Source: Marsupella aquatica
Taxonomy: Eukaryota > Marchantiophyta
Direction: 5' to 3'
Length of the DNA stretch: 64,000 bases
Assembly: GCA_973895155.1 (NCBI GenBank)
Contig: OZ316893.1
Span: 19,716,001 to 19,780,000 of the forward strand
Shown here: in pieces, positions 1 to 12,060 of the stretch
Layout: each line of letters starts with the position of its first letter
Numbering within the stretch: position 1 is the stretch's first letter
The notes under the pieces: generated by a model
Seen by the model: only the letters and a program-made list of their open reading frames with translations
Told to the model about the DNA's origin: nothing
Database searches by the model: none
Made by a program: the position numbers and the translations under genes

Positions 1-1623
1 TCGAAGAACGCAGGTCAAGATCCACTGCAAGACCGGTAGTCTTTAGAAATGGATTATTTTGTAGGCTGCAGAGCCAAGGTCAATGTCAGTTGCGGTGAGG
101 ATATTCAATTTTGGGTTTCCAGGATGTATATATTTTTTGTAAAGAAAGTCCTAGCTGTAAATATAAGAAAGGCCTTTACTGTGGAAGATATATTGAAGCG
201 TGCGGCAATATAAAATAAGCGAGGCTTGCATTCTGTACTTACTCTCCGAAGGGCTGGTTTGCATGAGGAACTTTAATGCTGAGGCTCAATAATTAGAATT
301 TACGTTTCACTGTGGGCTGCTAGTTTGGTCTTTGTGCTATATCTTGAGGCACAATTGTGGCGAATTGCCTCAATTGGTCAAAGGACTATTGAATGCAAAA
401 TGGCATGCATCTGACTCTGGACAGCTCTCCAGTGTTCCCAGTACTCTTAAAAACCTCAGTCCAGTCTTCAAATCCGCTGGCAACTGTAAACCATTTACTG
501 CTTACAAAATTGATGAATGTCGAAACGTCGAGAGGTTATTTGGAATAACGACACGACAAGCACTAAGCTTGCCTAAGGAGGATAAGACAACGCACAAGGA
601 CAGGAGTCAAACACCCCAAAACAAAATTCCTCAACCATTAGAGAATACTTCAAATTTGAAAGAAATAATAAGAAATCTCTTGGGAGTATTTACAATGAAA
701 ATACTCATCTGTCCATGTGTCTGCAAGTCTTTATCACGAGTTCGCTCGAATGGTCCTTGTCTCGAGTATTGGGCCTTGTCTAGAGTATTGGCCCTTGTCT
801 CGAGTAAAGTTTTGTGGATGCACGTTTGTGAAACCCAAATCCACAAACGATACCCAGTAGTCCATAAAGCTTACACGTGTTCTGGTTATATCGATCTGTT
901 TACTCAACATTGGAATTCTGTTCCGTATAACTTATTCTACATTCAGGTAACATCATCATTTATCCAAATGTCTATGAATTGTGCAAAAGGCTCGTCCGCT
1001 TGGCTTCAAGTTACTATTAAATAGGATAGCCTGATGACTAGCACTAATGGCTCCAGCAGAAGGTCCTCTGGCGAAGTAACCGGAAATGAGAGGAATTGGG
1101 TGTTGTCAAGGAATTGCTTTACCATCCAATTAGTTCGTTGACCAACAAGCCTCACGTCGAAAGAAAGAAAATATGATTGATCCAAATAATCTTGCTATTA
1201 ACAGATACGACACAATCTCACATCTTCAAATCTTCAACTCTAGACGCTAGTGCCCAGAGGACATATGCACTGGACCTTTCTAGGTGCTCCTAGTTTCCAT
1301 TACACCACTTTAACCTCGGAAGTGTGCTATAATTCGGAGCTGTAGACAGTTGGCGAGGTGCCATACAAGAGAAATTGAGGAGAAGTGCATAGACAAAGAG
1401 ACCCATCCAACTGGCCAGAAACACTGCTGAGCGTGTTGGAATTCTCTTCACGCCCCAACATCAAAATGCTACCATCGGTACTTACGGAGTCACTCTAGCA
1501 TAAATAAAGGGCAAGTCTGTCGAACTATAAGGAAGGACTTTCCCTCGTTTAGAACAAAACATGGACTTCCTTCATACCGCCCAGAAACGGGAACATTAAT
1601 ACTCCTTCACGTCCATTGTTCAA
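1..1623. other. Left-edge stretch with no recognised gene
   Basis: No family was recognised here on either strand. The longest open frame (332-1024, plus) begins at TTG, has no recognisable domain and runs through a short direct repeat at about 755-810, where a CTTGTCTCGAGTATTGG-like unit recurs roughly every 20 bases. The first 39 bases are open and end in TAG in frame 1, so they could be the last codons of a gene entering from the left, but nothing confirms that. The right part is probably the 3' flank of the minus-strand DUF1218 gene. Confidence 0.4.
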
Positions 1624-3926
1624 CTATGGGTAGGATGTCATATTAATGGTAGGGGTACCACTCTTGTAGGTTTCCGAAGATCCTTGACTGGCCTTGACAA
1701 GTGAAAAATAGTAGATTTCACCGAAGAAGAGGGTCAGAAAAGTGAATGCAGCTCCAGCAGCGAAGACACTCTTACGCACTTCCTTACAGGTCAAACTGCT
1801 CTCGTCAAGGAAAGCAATACGCGTACTTGTGTGCACTTTGTTCAATGCTGCTCCCACTACCAAACAGAGCTCTGCAACTAGGAAACAGAACCTGCAGGGA
1901 GACGATATCCTTCCCAGCATCAGAACATAGGCTCAACCCAACTCAGCTTTGTCGATGTGACTCAACCTGTTAGCTTTGTATAAAAGACTACTGGTAGCCC
2001 GGCAAAGCACATTGCAGTTGTGGCAAAGCGGGGAATCATAAGAGATCTTCCTCGCAAAAGCAAAGGTTGAGTTCTCCGAAAGACAGATTAGAGAATAAGC
2101 GTTGTGACTCTGTGAGCCACGGTCTGGACGTTGTGAGCAGACTCGACTCCTGGCTTGGACGTAATGTCCGAATGTCTCTTCGTGCTGGTACTAGTGGACC
2201 GTGCAAGTCAGCAACATGGGCAATCTATTATAATAACCTCAATTACCGTTCTACATTACTTCGTAGAGATGCTCAAAGTCCAAGATATGGCGGGTGGTAC
2301 GGCACACTTACCATGACAAATAGAACGAAAGAAGTGCGCATGCTCGGGCTTTTCCTCTGCCTGCCCCTCCCCCACAACAAAAACAGCCCGTGGCTCCCAT
2401 GATGACAACTTGTCCGAAAAACAGGAAGAGAACTGCACCTGTCGCCAAACCAGTTGCAATATCACTTGTGTACGAACAGTACTCATTTATTAGATCGGTA
2501 GTAACAGATGCCTGCACAAAAAAAAAACAATTCAGCAACGAAACGTGACACCGCCAAGGACTGAAAGGATGACTTCATTAAGTTGTTCCACAATGCTATG
2601 ATTCCTAATTGGGTGGGTCTACGAGATAATGACGGGTCGAGGCCAATTCAAGTTTCTAGATCCACGGCTGATTTATCGCAGGTGCTTCCATGTCCCGTCC
2701 CATCATACCTCAGGAGCACTTGTTCTTGCTCACTTCCGAGGAAGAAACATTCATAGTTTTTGTAAACTGGGCCATTGACCTTTTTGATCGACAGCTGAGA
2801 TCAACCGACAGCCGTTGGAAATTCAAAGATCCGCCTAAGAACTTGCGCGAACTGACTATCGGCAAGAATATCCGTGGCATTCACGAAGAACGAAACAAAC
2901 ATCACCTCAGAAGCAATCCAGGCGAATGGGTTCTCCTTAAGATATCATGACACGGTTGGGATCCCTGTCCCACCAGGTCCTAAGAAACCCATCTGGTCAA
3001 ATCCCTTCGATTTACCACGACATTCGCAGCAATAGGCCACTGAAGAACCCAGGCAAGACTTGAAATTGAATCACAGGACCGGTGCCCTCCGAGAGCGGTT
3101 CGATGGAGACCAAGGACGTGAAATCTCCCTCAAGAACGCATGAACAGTCCACGTGACAGCGGCACCAAACTGCTACGGTCAAAGAGGATGCTACAGGTTG
3201 AAGCTTCCAAGCAGATCCGCGTACTTGGGGTGCAATTGAATGTTCAAGTATTTCATCGAAGAGGAGTCTGGAGAGCCATTAGTAAGAACGACTACTCGAT
3301 TTGGCGATATAAGATGTACCACCACTTGGCTGGCTGGATTACCGGCACGAGAAGAGAGAAGTGCAAATACCAGGTGGATCCGAGAGACGGTCCACCCAAT
3401 GTCATTACGACAATGCACATGTAATATAGCTAGGCGAGCTCTCTCGCGTACGAGAACTGACACAACAGGTAGACTTCCTGTGAATCGGCCTTGTAGCTGA
3501 CGAGTTGACTCGTGCAAGAAAGGGATTAAAGAACTCCCTCTTGCCGAAGCTTCGACCTCAGCCGAGACAAACACAAATCTGAGGGAGCTGCGGCTGGAAG
3601 AGGAGATACAGAAGCCGATGTCGCATCTATGACTCCATTAAGACTCCATGCCTCTCGTTTCGAAACACGTATGAGACAAGACCAAACCCATCAATTTGAT
3701 GGAAAATGTGACTATCAATCTAGAGTGCGGAACGCAAAAGAAGTTATGGAAACAATGCACCACAACGCGAAAGGTGCTGTCGTCGAGGGGAAGCGCAACA
3801 AAGCAACAGGAGCGGCAGGAAACAACAAACCGTGCTGCGTCGAGTCATTGCACCAACAGCGAGGCCGAATGCGATGAGCTCCAGCACGAAAGTAGTGGTA
3901 ATGACCATCCATGACGGCCCTCTCAT
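1624..3926 (-). CDS. DUF1218 four-transmembrane protein, 3 exons
   Basis: Plant-specific DUF1218 membrane protein; relatives include the VCC and MODIFYING WALL LIGNIN proteins, which act in the endomembrane system or cell periphery. Coding exons on the minus strand are 3926-3831, 2511-2312 and 1891-1624 (96+200+268 nt, 187 residues plus TAG). Exon 1 gives the first membrane helix (FVLELIAFGLAVGA) and the RRST motif. Exon 2 carries EYCSYTSDIATGL, a hydrophobic segment and the cysteine cluster CFCC at about residues 75-78. Exon 3 carries a third helix (WFCFLVAELCLVVGA) and a fourth after KEVRKSVFAAGAAF. These follow the family order and length. Phases are 0 and 2 and fit. Intron 1 is long (1319 bp); a missed exon there is possible but not needed. 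The start was chosen because MRGPSWMV begins like family N-termini; an in-frame ATG lies 63 bases further upstream. The precise role here is unknown. Confidence 0.85.
2512..3830 (-). other. Long first intron of the DUF1218 gene
   Basis: This 1.3-kb intron is bounded on the minus strand by GTTTGT and by a T-rich tract ending in GTGCAG. It contains several medium open frames on both strands (for example 2690-2950 plus and 3191-3574 minus), but none has a recognisable motif. An inserted, decayed element is one explanation for its length. Confidence 0.5.
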
Positions 3927-4720
3927 TGTGACAAACCCGAATTCAACAGCTGGAACCTGCACCAGTTGAAAGAGATTGCAGTAGGACACTCCTCAGCTGA
4001 TCGGATCCTTTGTCCCAAGAGCAGGGGCAGACGATGGACGTCAAGATCGTCTCCTCGCGCGATCTAGTAGGGCCTCCTCCTCCTCCCCAATCACGACGAC
4101 AACCACTCGTTCGTCCAAATCGAGACCAGCTCGATAGACTTTCTCTCACATTATCATGCGACTTCACGGCCCTCTCCTGCTCCTCGTCAATCGTTCGCCT
4201 TCCTGCTCAATGCCTGGACGGATCTGAGCTGGCTCCGTCTGCCGGGACAGAGCGCGAACGCAATGCAAGCAACGTAATGTACAAATGCCCCCTGGCTACC
4301 TTTCGGCCCGATGAAATGCTCCCGGCTAGTCTGCACCCGGACTTCAAAGCGATCCAAACAATCGACAATTACGGCAGAAGCTCGTCAAAAAATTCTCAGA
4401 ACGCGATGAAAAGCCGCCTCCAAGGCATGCATGCAGCGAACTCCTCGTGCTGCAAAAGACGCAACCGGACTACAGTCTACAGAATTCAAGGAGCGGGAAG
4501 AGCGCGAGAGGCCTGGCCTCGTGAAGAAGCAAAAGAAGAAGGAAGGAAGTATTTCAGGAGGGAACAGGGCAGGTAGATTAAGTGGTGTGTAGGTCCCGCC
4601 GCACTCATGTGACGAACGCCAACGTAGAAAGATCGGGAATCAAGACACAGCCAAAAAGGGCAAAAAGGCGGAAACCTCTCCGAAGGCAGAACCACGCACA
4701 CACAACCAACAACTGGCTTT
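3927..4720. other. 5' flank and probable leader/promoter of the DUF1218 gene
   Basis: This is the upstream side of the minus-strand DUF1218 gene. It is GC-richer than the DNA further right. A 188-codon plus-strand open frame (4010-4576) is arginine- and serine-rich with no domain and is judged spurious. No confident TATA box was picked. Confidence 0.35.
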
Positions 4721-5132
4721 GGTCAGTTGGCCGGTCAGTTGGCCAGAGGATGAGCCTAGAACGGAGAGGTCCCAGGTTCAATCCTCCCTCCACACCCCTC
4801 TCCTCCCTCCACACATAAGGGGTGTGGAGGGTATGTGTGTGTGGGGTGTAGTGGTGGGAGTATTGATTATCTCCTCAGCCCTGGTTGTTCACTTTGGGTT
4901 CTGGTTTAATCCTCTCTCCCTCCTGGTCTGGGTCCCTGTCGGATCCCTGGGTATTGTCCCCTTGTGGCTGCCTTACATAGAAATGCATGCTCCAAATCAT
5001 CCCTGGGTATTGTCCCCTTGTGGCTGCCCTACATAGAAATGCATGCTCCAAAGCAGGACGTCTATCCTCTGTTGTTGGATGGGTCTGCTTTCGGTTTTCA
5101 AGGCAAAAAGAACCACACACACACACACACAC
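4721..5132 (+). mobile_element. SINE-like, tRNA-derived unit
   Basis: A Pol III-like head is visible: an A-box-like TGGTCAGTTGG in a perfect 12-bp tandem duplication (GGTCAGTTGGCC at 4721-4732 and 4733-4744), then a B-box-like GGTTCAATCC near 4775 at tRNA-like spacing. A perfect 14-bp inverted repeat follows (CCCTCCACACCCCT at 4786-4799 and its complement at 4818-4831, 18-nt loop). Then comes a 56-bp tandem duplication (4943-4998 and 4999-5054) and an (AC)n tract near 5115-5132. No cloverleaf of a functional tRNA was found, so a tRNA-derived SINE is the best reading. The element ends are uncertain and no target-site duplication was confirmed. Confidence 0.5.
4943..5054. repeat. 56-bp tandem duplication
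   Basis: Two nearly identical 56-bp copies in direct tandem, each starting ATCCCTGGGTATTGTCCCC and ending near GCATGCTCCAAA. They differ at a few positions only (for example CCTTACATAG versus CCCTACATAG), which points to a recent duplication. Confidence 0.9.
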
Positions 5133-5450
5133 AAGCTCTCTCGCAGTGATGGCAGCGATGGCAGTGATGGCACAGAAAGAAGCACAAGTTGAGAGCTTGA
5201 GCGAATGGGGCGTACGATGAAGAGAAGTGGGACCAGCCTGATTGAATCTCTCGAACTCTCAAAGTCACTCGAGCACATGAAAAGAGAACATGGCGAGAGC
5301 AAAATAATTGCGCCTCAGCGCGACGATAGTCATCGATGATCGATTATTGGCTGTGCTTCAAATTGCAGGGGAAGATGAATTGACCATGATCAAAGTACCC
5401 ATCTTGCCTTCTAAGCTCATTATCCGGCCGGTTAATTGCAGGTATCCTGT
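5133..5450. other. Intergenic, no gene seen
   Basis: A short repeat of GATGGCAG units occurs at about 5149-5171. Nothing else recognisable was found. Confidence 0.35.
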
Positions 5451-5499
5451 TCTTCCCTTTTATTTTACATGGAATTAGAGCTTTCTAATCTCTGTTAAA

Positions 5500-5930
5500 T
5501 CGTGTTAACATAAGCTACTTCAAGGACTAGAGTAAGGTAGGACTAGAGGTCTGGAGTGAAACCTCTAGACAATATCTCTAAATAAGGACAATATTGAACT
5601 CCAATAAATAAGGACAAAGTGGTGAACATAAGCTATTGTACTTCAAGGGCTAGGGTCTAGAGTGAAACTGCTGGACAATAACTCTAAATAAGGACAGAAT
5701 GAGGGTGAACAAAGAACAAGATGGGCCATATATGAAGGAGAGATAACACGGAATTCTTTCTTGTGCAAGATTTTTTTTGTTTTCATCTTTATTTAGGCTC
5801 AATGGTTATCTATATAACTAATGCTAACACAAGCTAGAGTTGGGGCCTTGATTTCTAGACTGAAAACTCTAGACAGTAATTCTAGATAAAGACAAAACCA
5901 ACAAGGACAAAGGTGAAAGTGAAACGCATA
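5500..5930. repeat. Diverged direct repeats rich in CTCTAGA/AAGGACA motifs
   Basis: Three diverged copies of a unit recur: an AACATAAGCT or AACACAAGCT start (about 5507, 5624, 5824), a GAGTGAAAC or GACTGAAAA core, then CTCTAGACAAT or CTAGACAGTAAT and AATAAGGACA. The copies are separated by AT-rich DNA. Probably remnants of a non-coding repeat. Confidence 0.6.
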
Positions 5931-6002
5931 CCAAAAAAGCAGGGATGCGCAAAGATGAATGGAAACAACATAGATTCTTTTGCAAACCTTTTTTTGTTTT
6001 TG

Positions 6003-6127
6003 CGTCTTAATTCTATTTATGTTAAGGATGGGTAATCAGGCTAGTTTTTTCTAAGTGCACAAAGGTTAGCGTCTTAATTCTATTAATGTCAAGGAAGGGT
6101 AATCAGGCTAATCTTTTCTAAGTGCAC
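6003..6127. repeat. 67-bp tandem duplication
   Basis: CGTCTTAATTCTATT starts at 6003 and again at 6070. Both copies continue through GGGTAATCAGGCTA to TTTTCTAAGTGCAC. Copies differ at several sites, so the duplication is older than the one at 4943. Confidence 0.85.
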
Positions 6128-7000
6128 AGAGTTTTGAAACCATTTTGCTAAAAGACAACTTGGTATGCATCTCTCCTTGATATGTGTCTATATACACTTA
6201 TAGGTAAACACACATTTATTGATAAATGCATGCCTATTCTTAGTAGAGTTAGAAATGCACTAAGTGAACTTGGGCACAGAGTTTAGGGCAGGGATACAAG
6301 GTATGAGGCTGCTCACTGACGGAAAGGCCCTTACACATTTAACAAAGCTATGTAACGATGTACACTTATCAATAAGTGCACTTTTTACGGGTGTGCACTT
6401 ATCAAAGCACACAACACTTTATTTAGTGCATGCTATATCCGTCTTCTTGAGACCCTGCACTTAGAGAGAGTCAACAGTGTGTTCTGTGCGTGGTCCCCTG
6501 GCCCCCGGCGTTCTAAAGGTGGGCACCCGGAACACAGGTTTCTGGCTTCGGCAGTCGGTACTGTACTCTACTCGATACTGGACGGGTGGGCTGTACCGTG
6601 GCATTACGTCGCAGTGAGTTCGGCACGCTGCGAAAGCCCACTCGAGCTATAACTACCGTAGATAGCTCTAACTAAACTCGCACAATGCCCAATTTATCAC
6701 CCTCTCTCACTCTATCGGGGTGCTGCTATAAAGGAATTAAATAACCGATATGGGATTCCGCTCCTACAGCGTGCAAGACTGACTGCGCGCCGTAACGTAG
6801 CCCAGACCGCTTCACCCTGACTGGCACCTGCACCCTGCTTAACCTAACCCGACCCTCGGTCCATTGGCAATCAGGCAATGTGAGTGATCACCTGAGGATG
6901 GCTTAATCAGGGCTCCGGGGCACTTGCAAATAGTTTTACAAGTAAACTCGAGGGTCACTTCTTCTCTAAAGATAGTTCTAAATCTTAATGCCCTTTTTTA
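6128..7000. other. Intergenic; GC-richer block, possible old element
   Basis: Between 6460 and 6920 the base composition shifts from AT-rich to GC-richer with many short CCC/GGG words, unlike both flanks, which suggests an inserted fragment. No reading frame, terminal repeat or primer-binding site could be identified. Confidence 0.3.
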
Positions 7001-10000
7001 TTTTCTCCGGCCCTAGGTCTAGATCTGGATCATCTGGATCACCTATTTTGGATGATTCTCCTCAAGGGTTAGTTAGAAGAAATAAAAATCACTATGGTCC
7101 TGTTTTTGGAGCATTATGGCCAATGCTAGCCCCTCAAATCTCAATCTGAATCTCTGTTTTTTGGAGGCATTATATCCCAAAGAGTACTTCATTGTATACT
7201 GAATGTCTTTAGTGATTTTTCACTTTGTATATTTCAGGGAAATCTGGGAGCATTATGTCCCCTCCAGCTATGAATCACCTCTTTAGGAAGATTCTCATAT
7301 ACCTTTAGTAAAGTTAGAAAAAACAAAAATCTTGCGGGCCTTTAAGTGTAGTAAAGTCCAGTTTCCAAAGCAGTATAGACAATAATAGTCCCTCAAAACT
7401 CTAGTAGTGACAGCCCCATTTAGAGTTTAGATGACTCCATAGTAATCCAAAAATATAGTAGTTCTGCATTAGTCATCATCGGGTTGACCTCTGCTGCACA
7501 GGGCGCCTCTACATACTTGGGGCTCCAAAACCTACTAAATGTTAATTCTGATAAAACCCCAACATTTTACTGGATGACTAAACTAATTTCATTTGAGTTG
7601 AAAACTGTTTGGTGTGATCTCTCACATTCAAGCTACCCACTGACAAATGTTGGGATGTTTTTAGAAAAGCTCTGATGTCGCCGCACACTCGCCGCACACT
7701 CGTCATTCATAGTCTTAATACAAAATCCATATTGTATTCACAAATACTAGGAAGCCACAGGGCCACGGGGCTTCAGTGCTCCATTGTGGCTAGGTGCTAT
7801 GGTGCTTGCACGATCCATGAACTACATAGTTATCGTCTACCTACTACACACGACTGACCATGGTGTCGGCAGGGTACTCAGTGAACCTGAACTGTATGGT
7901 AAAGAGTTTCACAAGAGCATTGTTGTATGGAGTGGGCCCAGAGGTCTATTGGGAGGGAATCTGAAACTTTAAATCCACTGGGAACTAATCTGCATCATTT
8001 GGTCTATTAAGTAGAAAAGTTACATTTGGAGGTCCATTAAATATATCTCTCCTGTATGGTATGATAGAATATGGGGGAGACCTTCCATCTACGCACATTT
8101 ATGGTTAGACATTTTTGTATACACAAACTTGTTGAACTATGACGTCTTCCTTCATGACGATCCAATCATTACTTATTTCATGCACACGTAGTCGACACAA
8201 TCTCTACGTGGTTCACCTCTTCTCTAAGGCTACGTCCACACGAACACTCAAATTTTACTTCAAGATTAGACGAACACACATGCTCTCCCTCTTCCTCAAG
8301 TTGCTCCGTTACAATGAGTAAGCACCACACACCAACGGCTTACACTAGCCCTGGTATATACAAAGTTACGCACGACTAACCCAACCTCAGCTAAGACCCT
8401 AGCTGTGGTTAGCCTAAGTGTCGTAACCTTTGAGTCACAAGACTAAGAGCAATCCTTAACAAAACTCTTTGCAAACCCTAAATTGGACCAGATGATAGCA
8501 TGTAATTAGCATAAGGCAATAATATATGGGCTAAATTCATCCTTAAAGGTACATGTTGTAAACAATTCAGCAATAAGTATCAGAAAGATCTCCTCGTAGT
8601 CGCATTAGGTCTAATTCTCTATGAGTTCATTTAGAGTAGTGTTTTAGATGTAATGTAAACCTAGCCTGCTTGAAATATCCTTGCTATATAAATAATTATT
8701 TTAAGTTTGACCTGGCCTAATTATCAATTCTAATTATCATCCTTGACCTATCTTAGTTTATAGATTGTAGCTATTTGGGAGTATTCTTCATATTGTGTTT
8801 ACAAAGCCACATTTTTGTTCCAGCTCTTTATAAAAGGTTATCACATTCAAATGCAGTCCTATTGTGGACTGCATGTGGTTTTGCATGGAGGTCAGTTAGC
8901 AATTGAGAAGAGAGTGGATTGGCTTTACCTTCAGGAAGTTGGAAGGCCACATCAAGTTTGAGCATACATGTATCTTCCTCCCTTGTTCCAAAACAACATC
9001 AAAATTTAGATAAGTGCAGATTCTAACTACCATAGTGGACATGCTCATACACATGTATGGTGCAGCACAATGACAAATCAACCAGGTAAGACCTAAATTG
9101 AAGAGTAGTTTTTCTAGTGATTTCTTATCATCTTGTAACAAGAATTGACAATCAACTCAAGGAGCTCAACTTACTCTTCAATCAGCTTGAAGCCTAAACT
9201 TGTCATCAGTTGCGGCCAAATATGGTCAAGCTAGATTGTGGAATCATGATCAATCTGTACTGATCTGCTTGAAACTATGTTCCCTTAAGTCATTCATAGA
9301 TGAAGCTGGCTTGTCAATAACTACTCAGGCGTACCTTGTTTCAAAAGATATACTTAACTTCTACCTCCTTTTGTGTGCTCTAGGATGCTGGCTAGCTGAA
9401 AAATCACACAGCCATATCATGGCAAGTTTCTCACTCTTGCTCTATGAAATGTGACAGGAGTACTCAATAGGGCTTGCAGTGAGGTCAAACAAACACTTGT
9501 TCTAAGATAGAGCTAATACCAACTAGACTCATGGTATTCTGAACTACAGCGGACCCATTGTATTGTTTGTTTATTGATTTCCTTTGCAACTTTGGGCAAA
9601 TTTTTGTTTGGTGTTCAGTTCTCTTTGCTTCATTCAAAGTTGACCTTATCTCTCATGACTGCCTCCCCCTTGTTCCCAAGCCTAACGAATGAATGCTCTA
9701 GCAAAAAAAAATTCTCATGTCAGTCTGTCCTACAAGTGAACTATAGAAGTAGGGGGAGTGCTAGAAGAGTTGAGGGCGTCCTACTTGATCTGCATTTCTT
9801 TTGTCTTCAGCTTCAGCTTTATGTCTCAATTTTGTCTTAACAAATGTCTTTGTTTTGGATTAGTTTGAGCTTCTTTTTTGGTGCTCAGGCACTGGTACTG
9901 CTCGCTGTTTTGCATTGAGCGAGGTGCCCTTTGCTTGTATAAAAGCCTCTGCCAAATGAACAAAAGGCCTTTACTCTTTGTGTCCAAAATTGAAGATCTT

Positions 10001-10359
10001 CTAGCAGCTCCAAAATCAAACTACTTGTGCTTCAACAAAATCTGAGAGCCCTTCCTTATAGTACTGCATAGTTTTTGAGTGGTCAATCACTGTTTTGCTG
10101 GTGGCATCTAACATGGGGAATCATTAAATGGCTCATTTCTTTGTATATTTGGGAGATAGCTGAGCTAACCACTAAATAATGTGTTTTTCACTATTCACCA
10201 TAAGATCCTATCTGGCTTCTACTTTTTGGAGCTCCACCTTTGCCAAAATGCTTGGATTGATAGACTCTGGCGAGTGGGATGTCTTGCAGTGAAACAGTCT
10301 TTTCAGCTCATATATAATTATGGTACACATACATGGATGAGTGAAATGCGGTAAGGCAT
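7001..10359. other. AT-rich repeat-derived intergenic DNA
   Basis: No gene was recognised. Two diverged copies of a motif (GTTAGAAGAAATAAAAATC near 7070 and GTTAGAAAAAACAAAAATC near 7314) lie about 245 bp apart with similar flanks. Medium open frames (7484-7675, 8896-9141, 9200-9454, 9574-9840) show no domain. A purine tract AGTAGGGGGAG near 9748 followed by TG resembles a polypurine tract next to an LTR, but no partner LTR was seen. Confidence 0.35.
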
Positions 10360-10800
10360 TTTTTGAATTTTGTAGCTCTTAGTTCGCCATGAAATTTGAC
10401 AATGTTAGGCACATTGGAATTTTTTTTCTAAGGCAATTCTAACAAACCCCAGAAGAGCCAGTTCCATCAATCAATGGAGATCCTGAATGCCAAATTTTGC
10501 TTAGAAACTTTTGGAAGCAGGAGTTGTGGATACTTAGTGATTGAGTAATCTTTAGAAATTCATTGTTCTTGCAAGTCTGAATGGGAACTAGCTATGGTAG
10601 ATTTGTTGGAGATCTCTCCAAACCAATTACAATGAACCCAAGAACAGCTGATTCCATCGGAGATCAAGAGAAATATTGAATGTCAAAGTTTAATTGCTGC
10701 CAGAAAGTTTTTGGAAACAGTAAGGGGTGTCAATGAGAGAGTGTGTCATGGATCAAGGAGTTGCATGGTTCATAGGCTCGGTCCATCTGGGCTTCAATTT
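10360..10800. repeat. Dispersed two-unit repeat, copy 1
   Basis: This segment shares a string of matches in the same order with 36810-37220: TTTGTAG.TCT, ATGAAATTTGAC, TTAGGC..ATTGGAA, TTCTAACAAA, CTGAATG.CAAA, GTGATTGAGTAATCTTT followed by AAATTCAT. After about 190 bp a second, diverged unit follows (CTCTCCAAACCAATTACAA, TTGAATGTCAAAGTTTAATTG). The family is unknown and no coding capacity was seen. Confidence 0.65.
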
Positions 10801-12060
10801 CCAGCTAAACAGTTTTCTATTAAAACAAAGGAAAGTAATGGTTTAGTTAATTAGATAAGTTTTGCTTAATCATATTGATATTTTGAAGTGTTTAATTTTT
10901 GGAGCCATGAGCTCATATGTGATCTCTTTCCAAGCTTCTTACTCACATAAGCTACTAAATTTGTGTGGGATCAAGAAGCAAGTGCATGTTATTTAGGATG
11001 ATATTGAGTTAGAGTAACCAAGTTTGGACTTTTATTGCCTAGAGAGGCATGGCTGTGTTGTAGTTCCCTTGAGTTGATACTCATAGGTCTAGTTGATACT
11101 CATAGGTCTAGAGTTCAAATGTTATGGCTGAGTATTCCCTTTCTGTGGGGTTTCACAGATTTTCCCTTCAAATAATGTTAAGAAGTTTGGACTTTTATAA
11201 AAGTGCCATTTCAGTATCCCATCCAAATTCAAAGGCTTTTTGGGTGGATATTAATTCAGGCGCATGAATCATTGACCAAGAATATATGAAGGGGGTGAAA
11301 GTGATATTTACTGAAATATGGAGATTGAATCCATCAAGTCCCCATTGATGGGCTATAACATTTGGTTCAGAGGACTTGGATGGACCATATGTTTGTGAAA
11401 TTAATATGCATCATGTAAATTATATACATTTAGCAAATATAATTAATAATTATTGATAATCACCAACATTTAACATAGATTAGCCTGAATACCCGAGTCT
11501 GTTCATAAATAACATGGTGAGCATTTCATGCCCAATTTCTAGTTCCACTCCTCACCTTAGGTGTGCCCCCGAGTCATGTTCTAGAGAAAATTTGGATCAG
11601 GCTTTCAGATAATTATTGTGAATCACTAAGATCTTCATTAGGTAAGAGGGAAGCGAATGGGTAATCGCCACACACTCAACAAACAAAGAGATTCTCAACT
11701 CGTGGCCAGGCCAGACCAAACCATTGTCGTTAACACATGCATTCTGGGCGATTGGATAAAAAGCGTCCCAAAAGCTTCGCTTTCTAGCAGTGCAGTAGTA
11801 AGTGCAGCGTTCGGAATTTCGGATGCCACACAATTGCAAAAATGTCATCGAAAGTATGGGCCCAGACCTTTCTTTCCACTAGGCGCTGATTAAATTAACG
11901 GTCCGGATCTCGCACATCATTCCGCCAAAGCGCTCCCCAAGACGTCCCTTCGGCACTCTCGTTACTGTACGTCACTGTCCCAGGACGCAACTTACTAAGT
12001 GTAACGTGACGAACACAGTAGTAGTAAAGCTTCCTTGTCATTGCCGAACACCAGAACAGA
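10801..12060. other. Intergenic, no gene seen
   Basis: AT-rich to about 11900, with a short direct repeat TTGATACTCATAGGTCTAG (near 11074 and 11093). Open frames near 11597-11893 overlap on opposite strands and show no motif. Confidence 0.35.

Noticed and set aside
332-1024. 230-codon plus-strand open frame
   Set aside because: It starts at TTG, shows no domain, crosses short tandem repeats and has no neighbouring exon with a matching phase.
4010-4576. 188-codon plus-strand frame as a gene
   Set aside because: Arginine/serine-rich composition without a motif; it lies in the probable leader of the minus-strand DUF1218 gene.
4721-4800. Functional tRNA gene
   Set aside because: A- and B-box-like words are present, but I could not form an acceptor stem or an anticodon arm, and the A box is duplicated.
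9740-9850. Polypurine tract and 3' LTR
   Set aside because: The AGTAGGGGGAG-TG junction is suggestive, but no second LTR, primer-binding site or polyprotein was found nearby.
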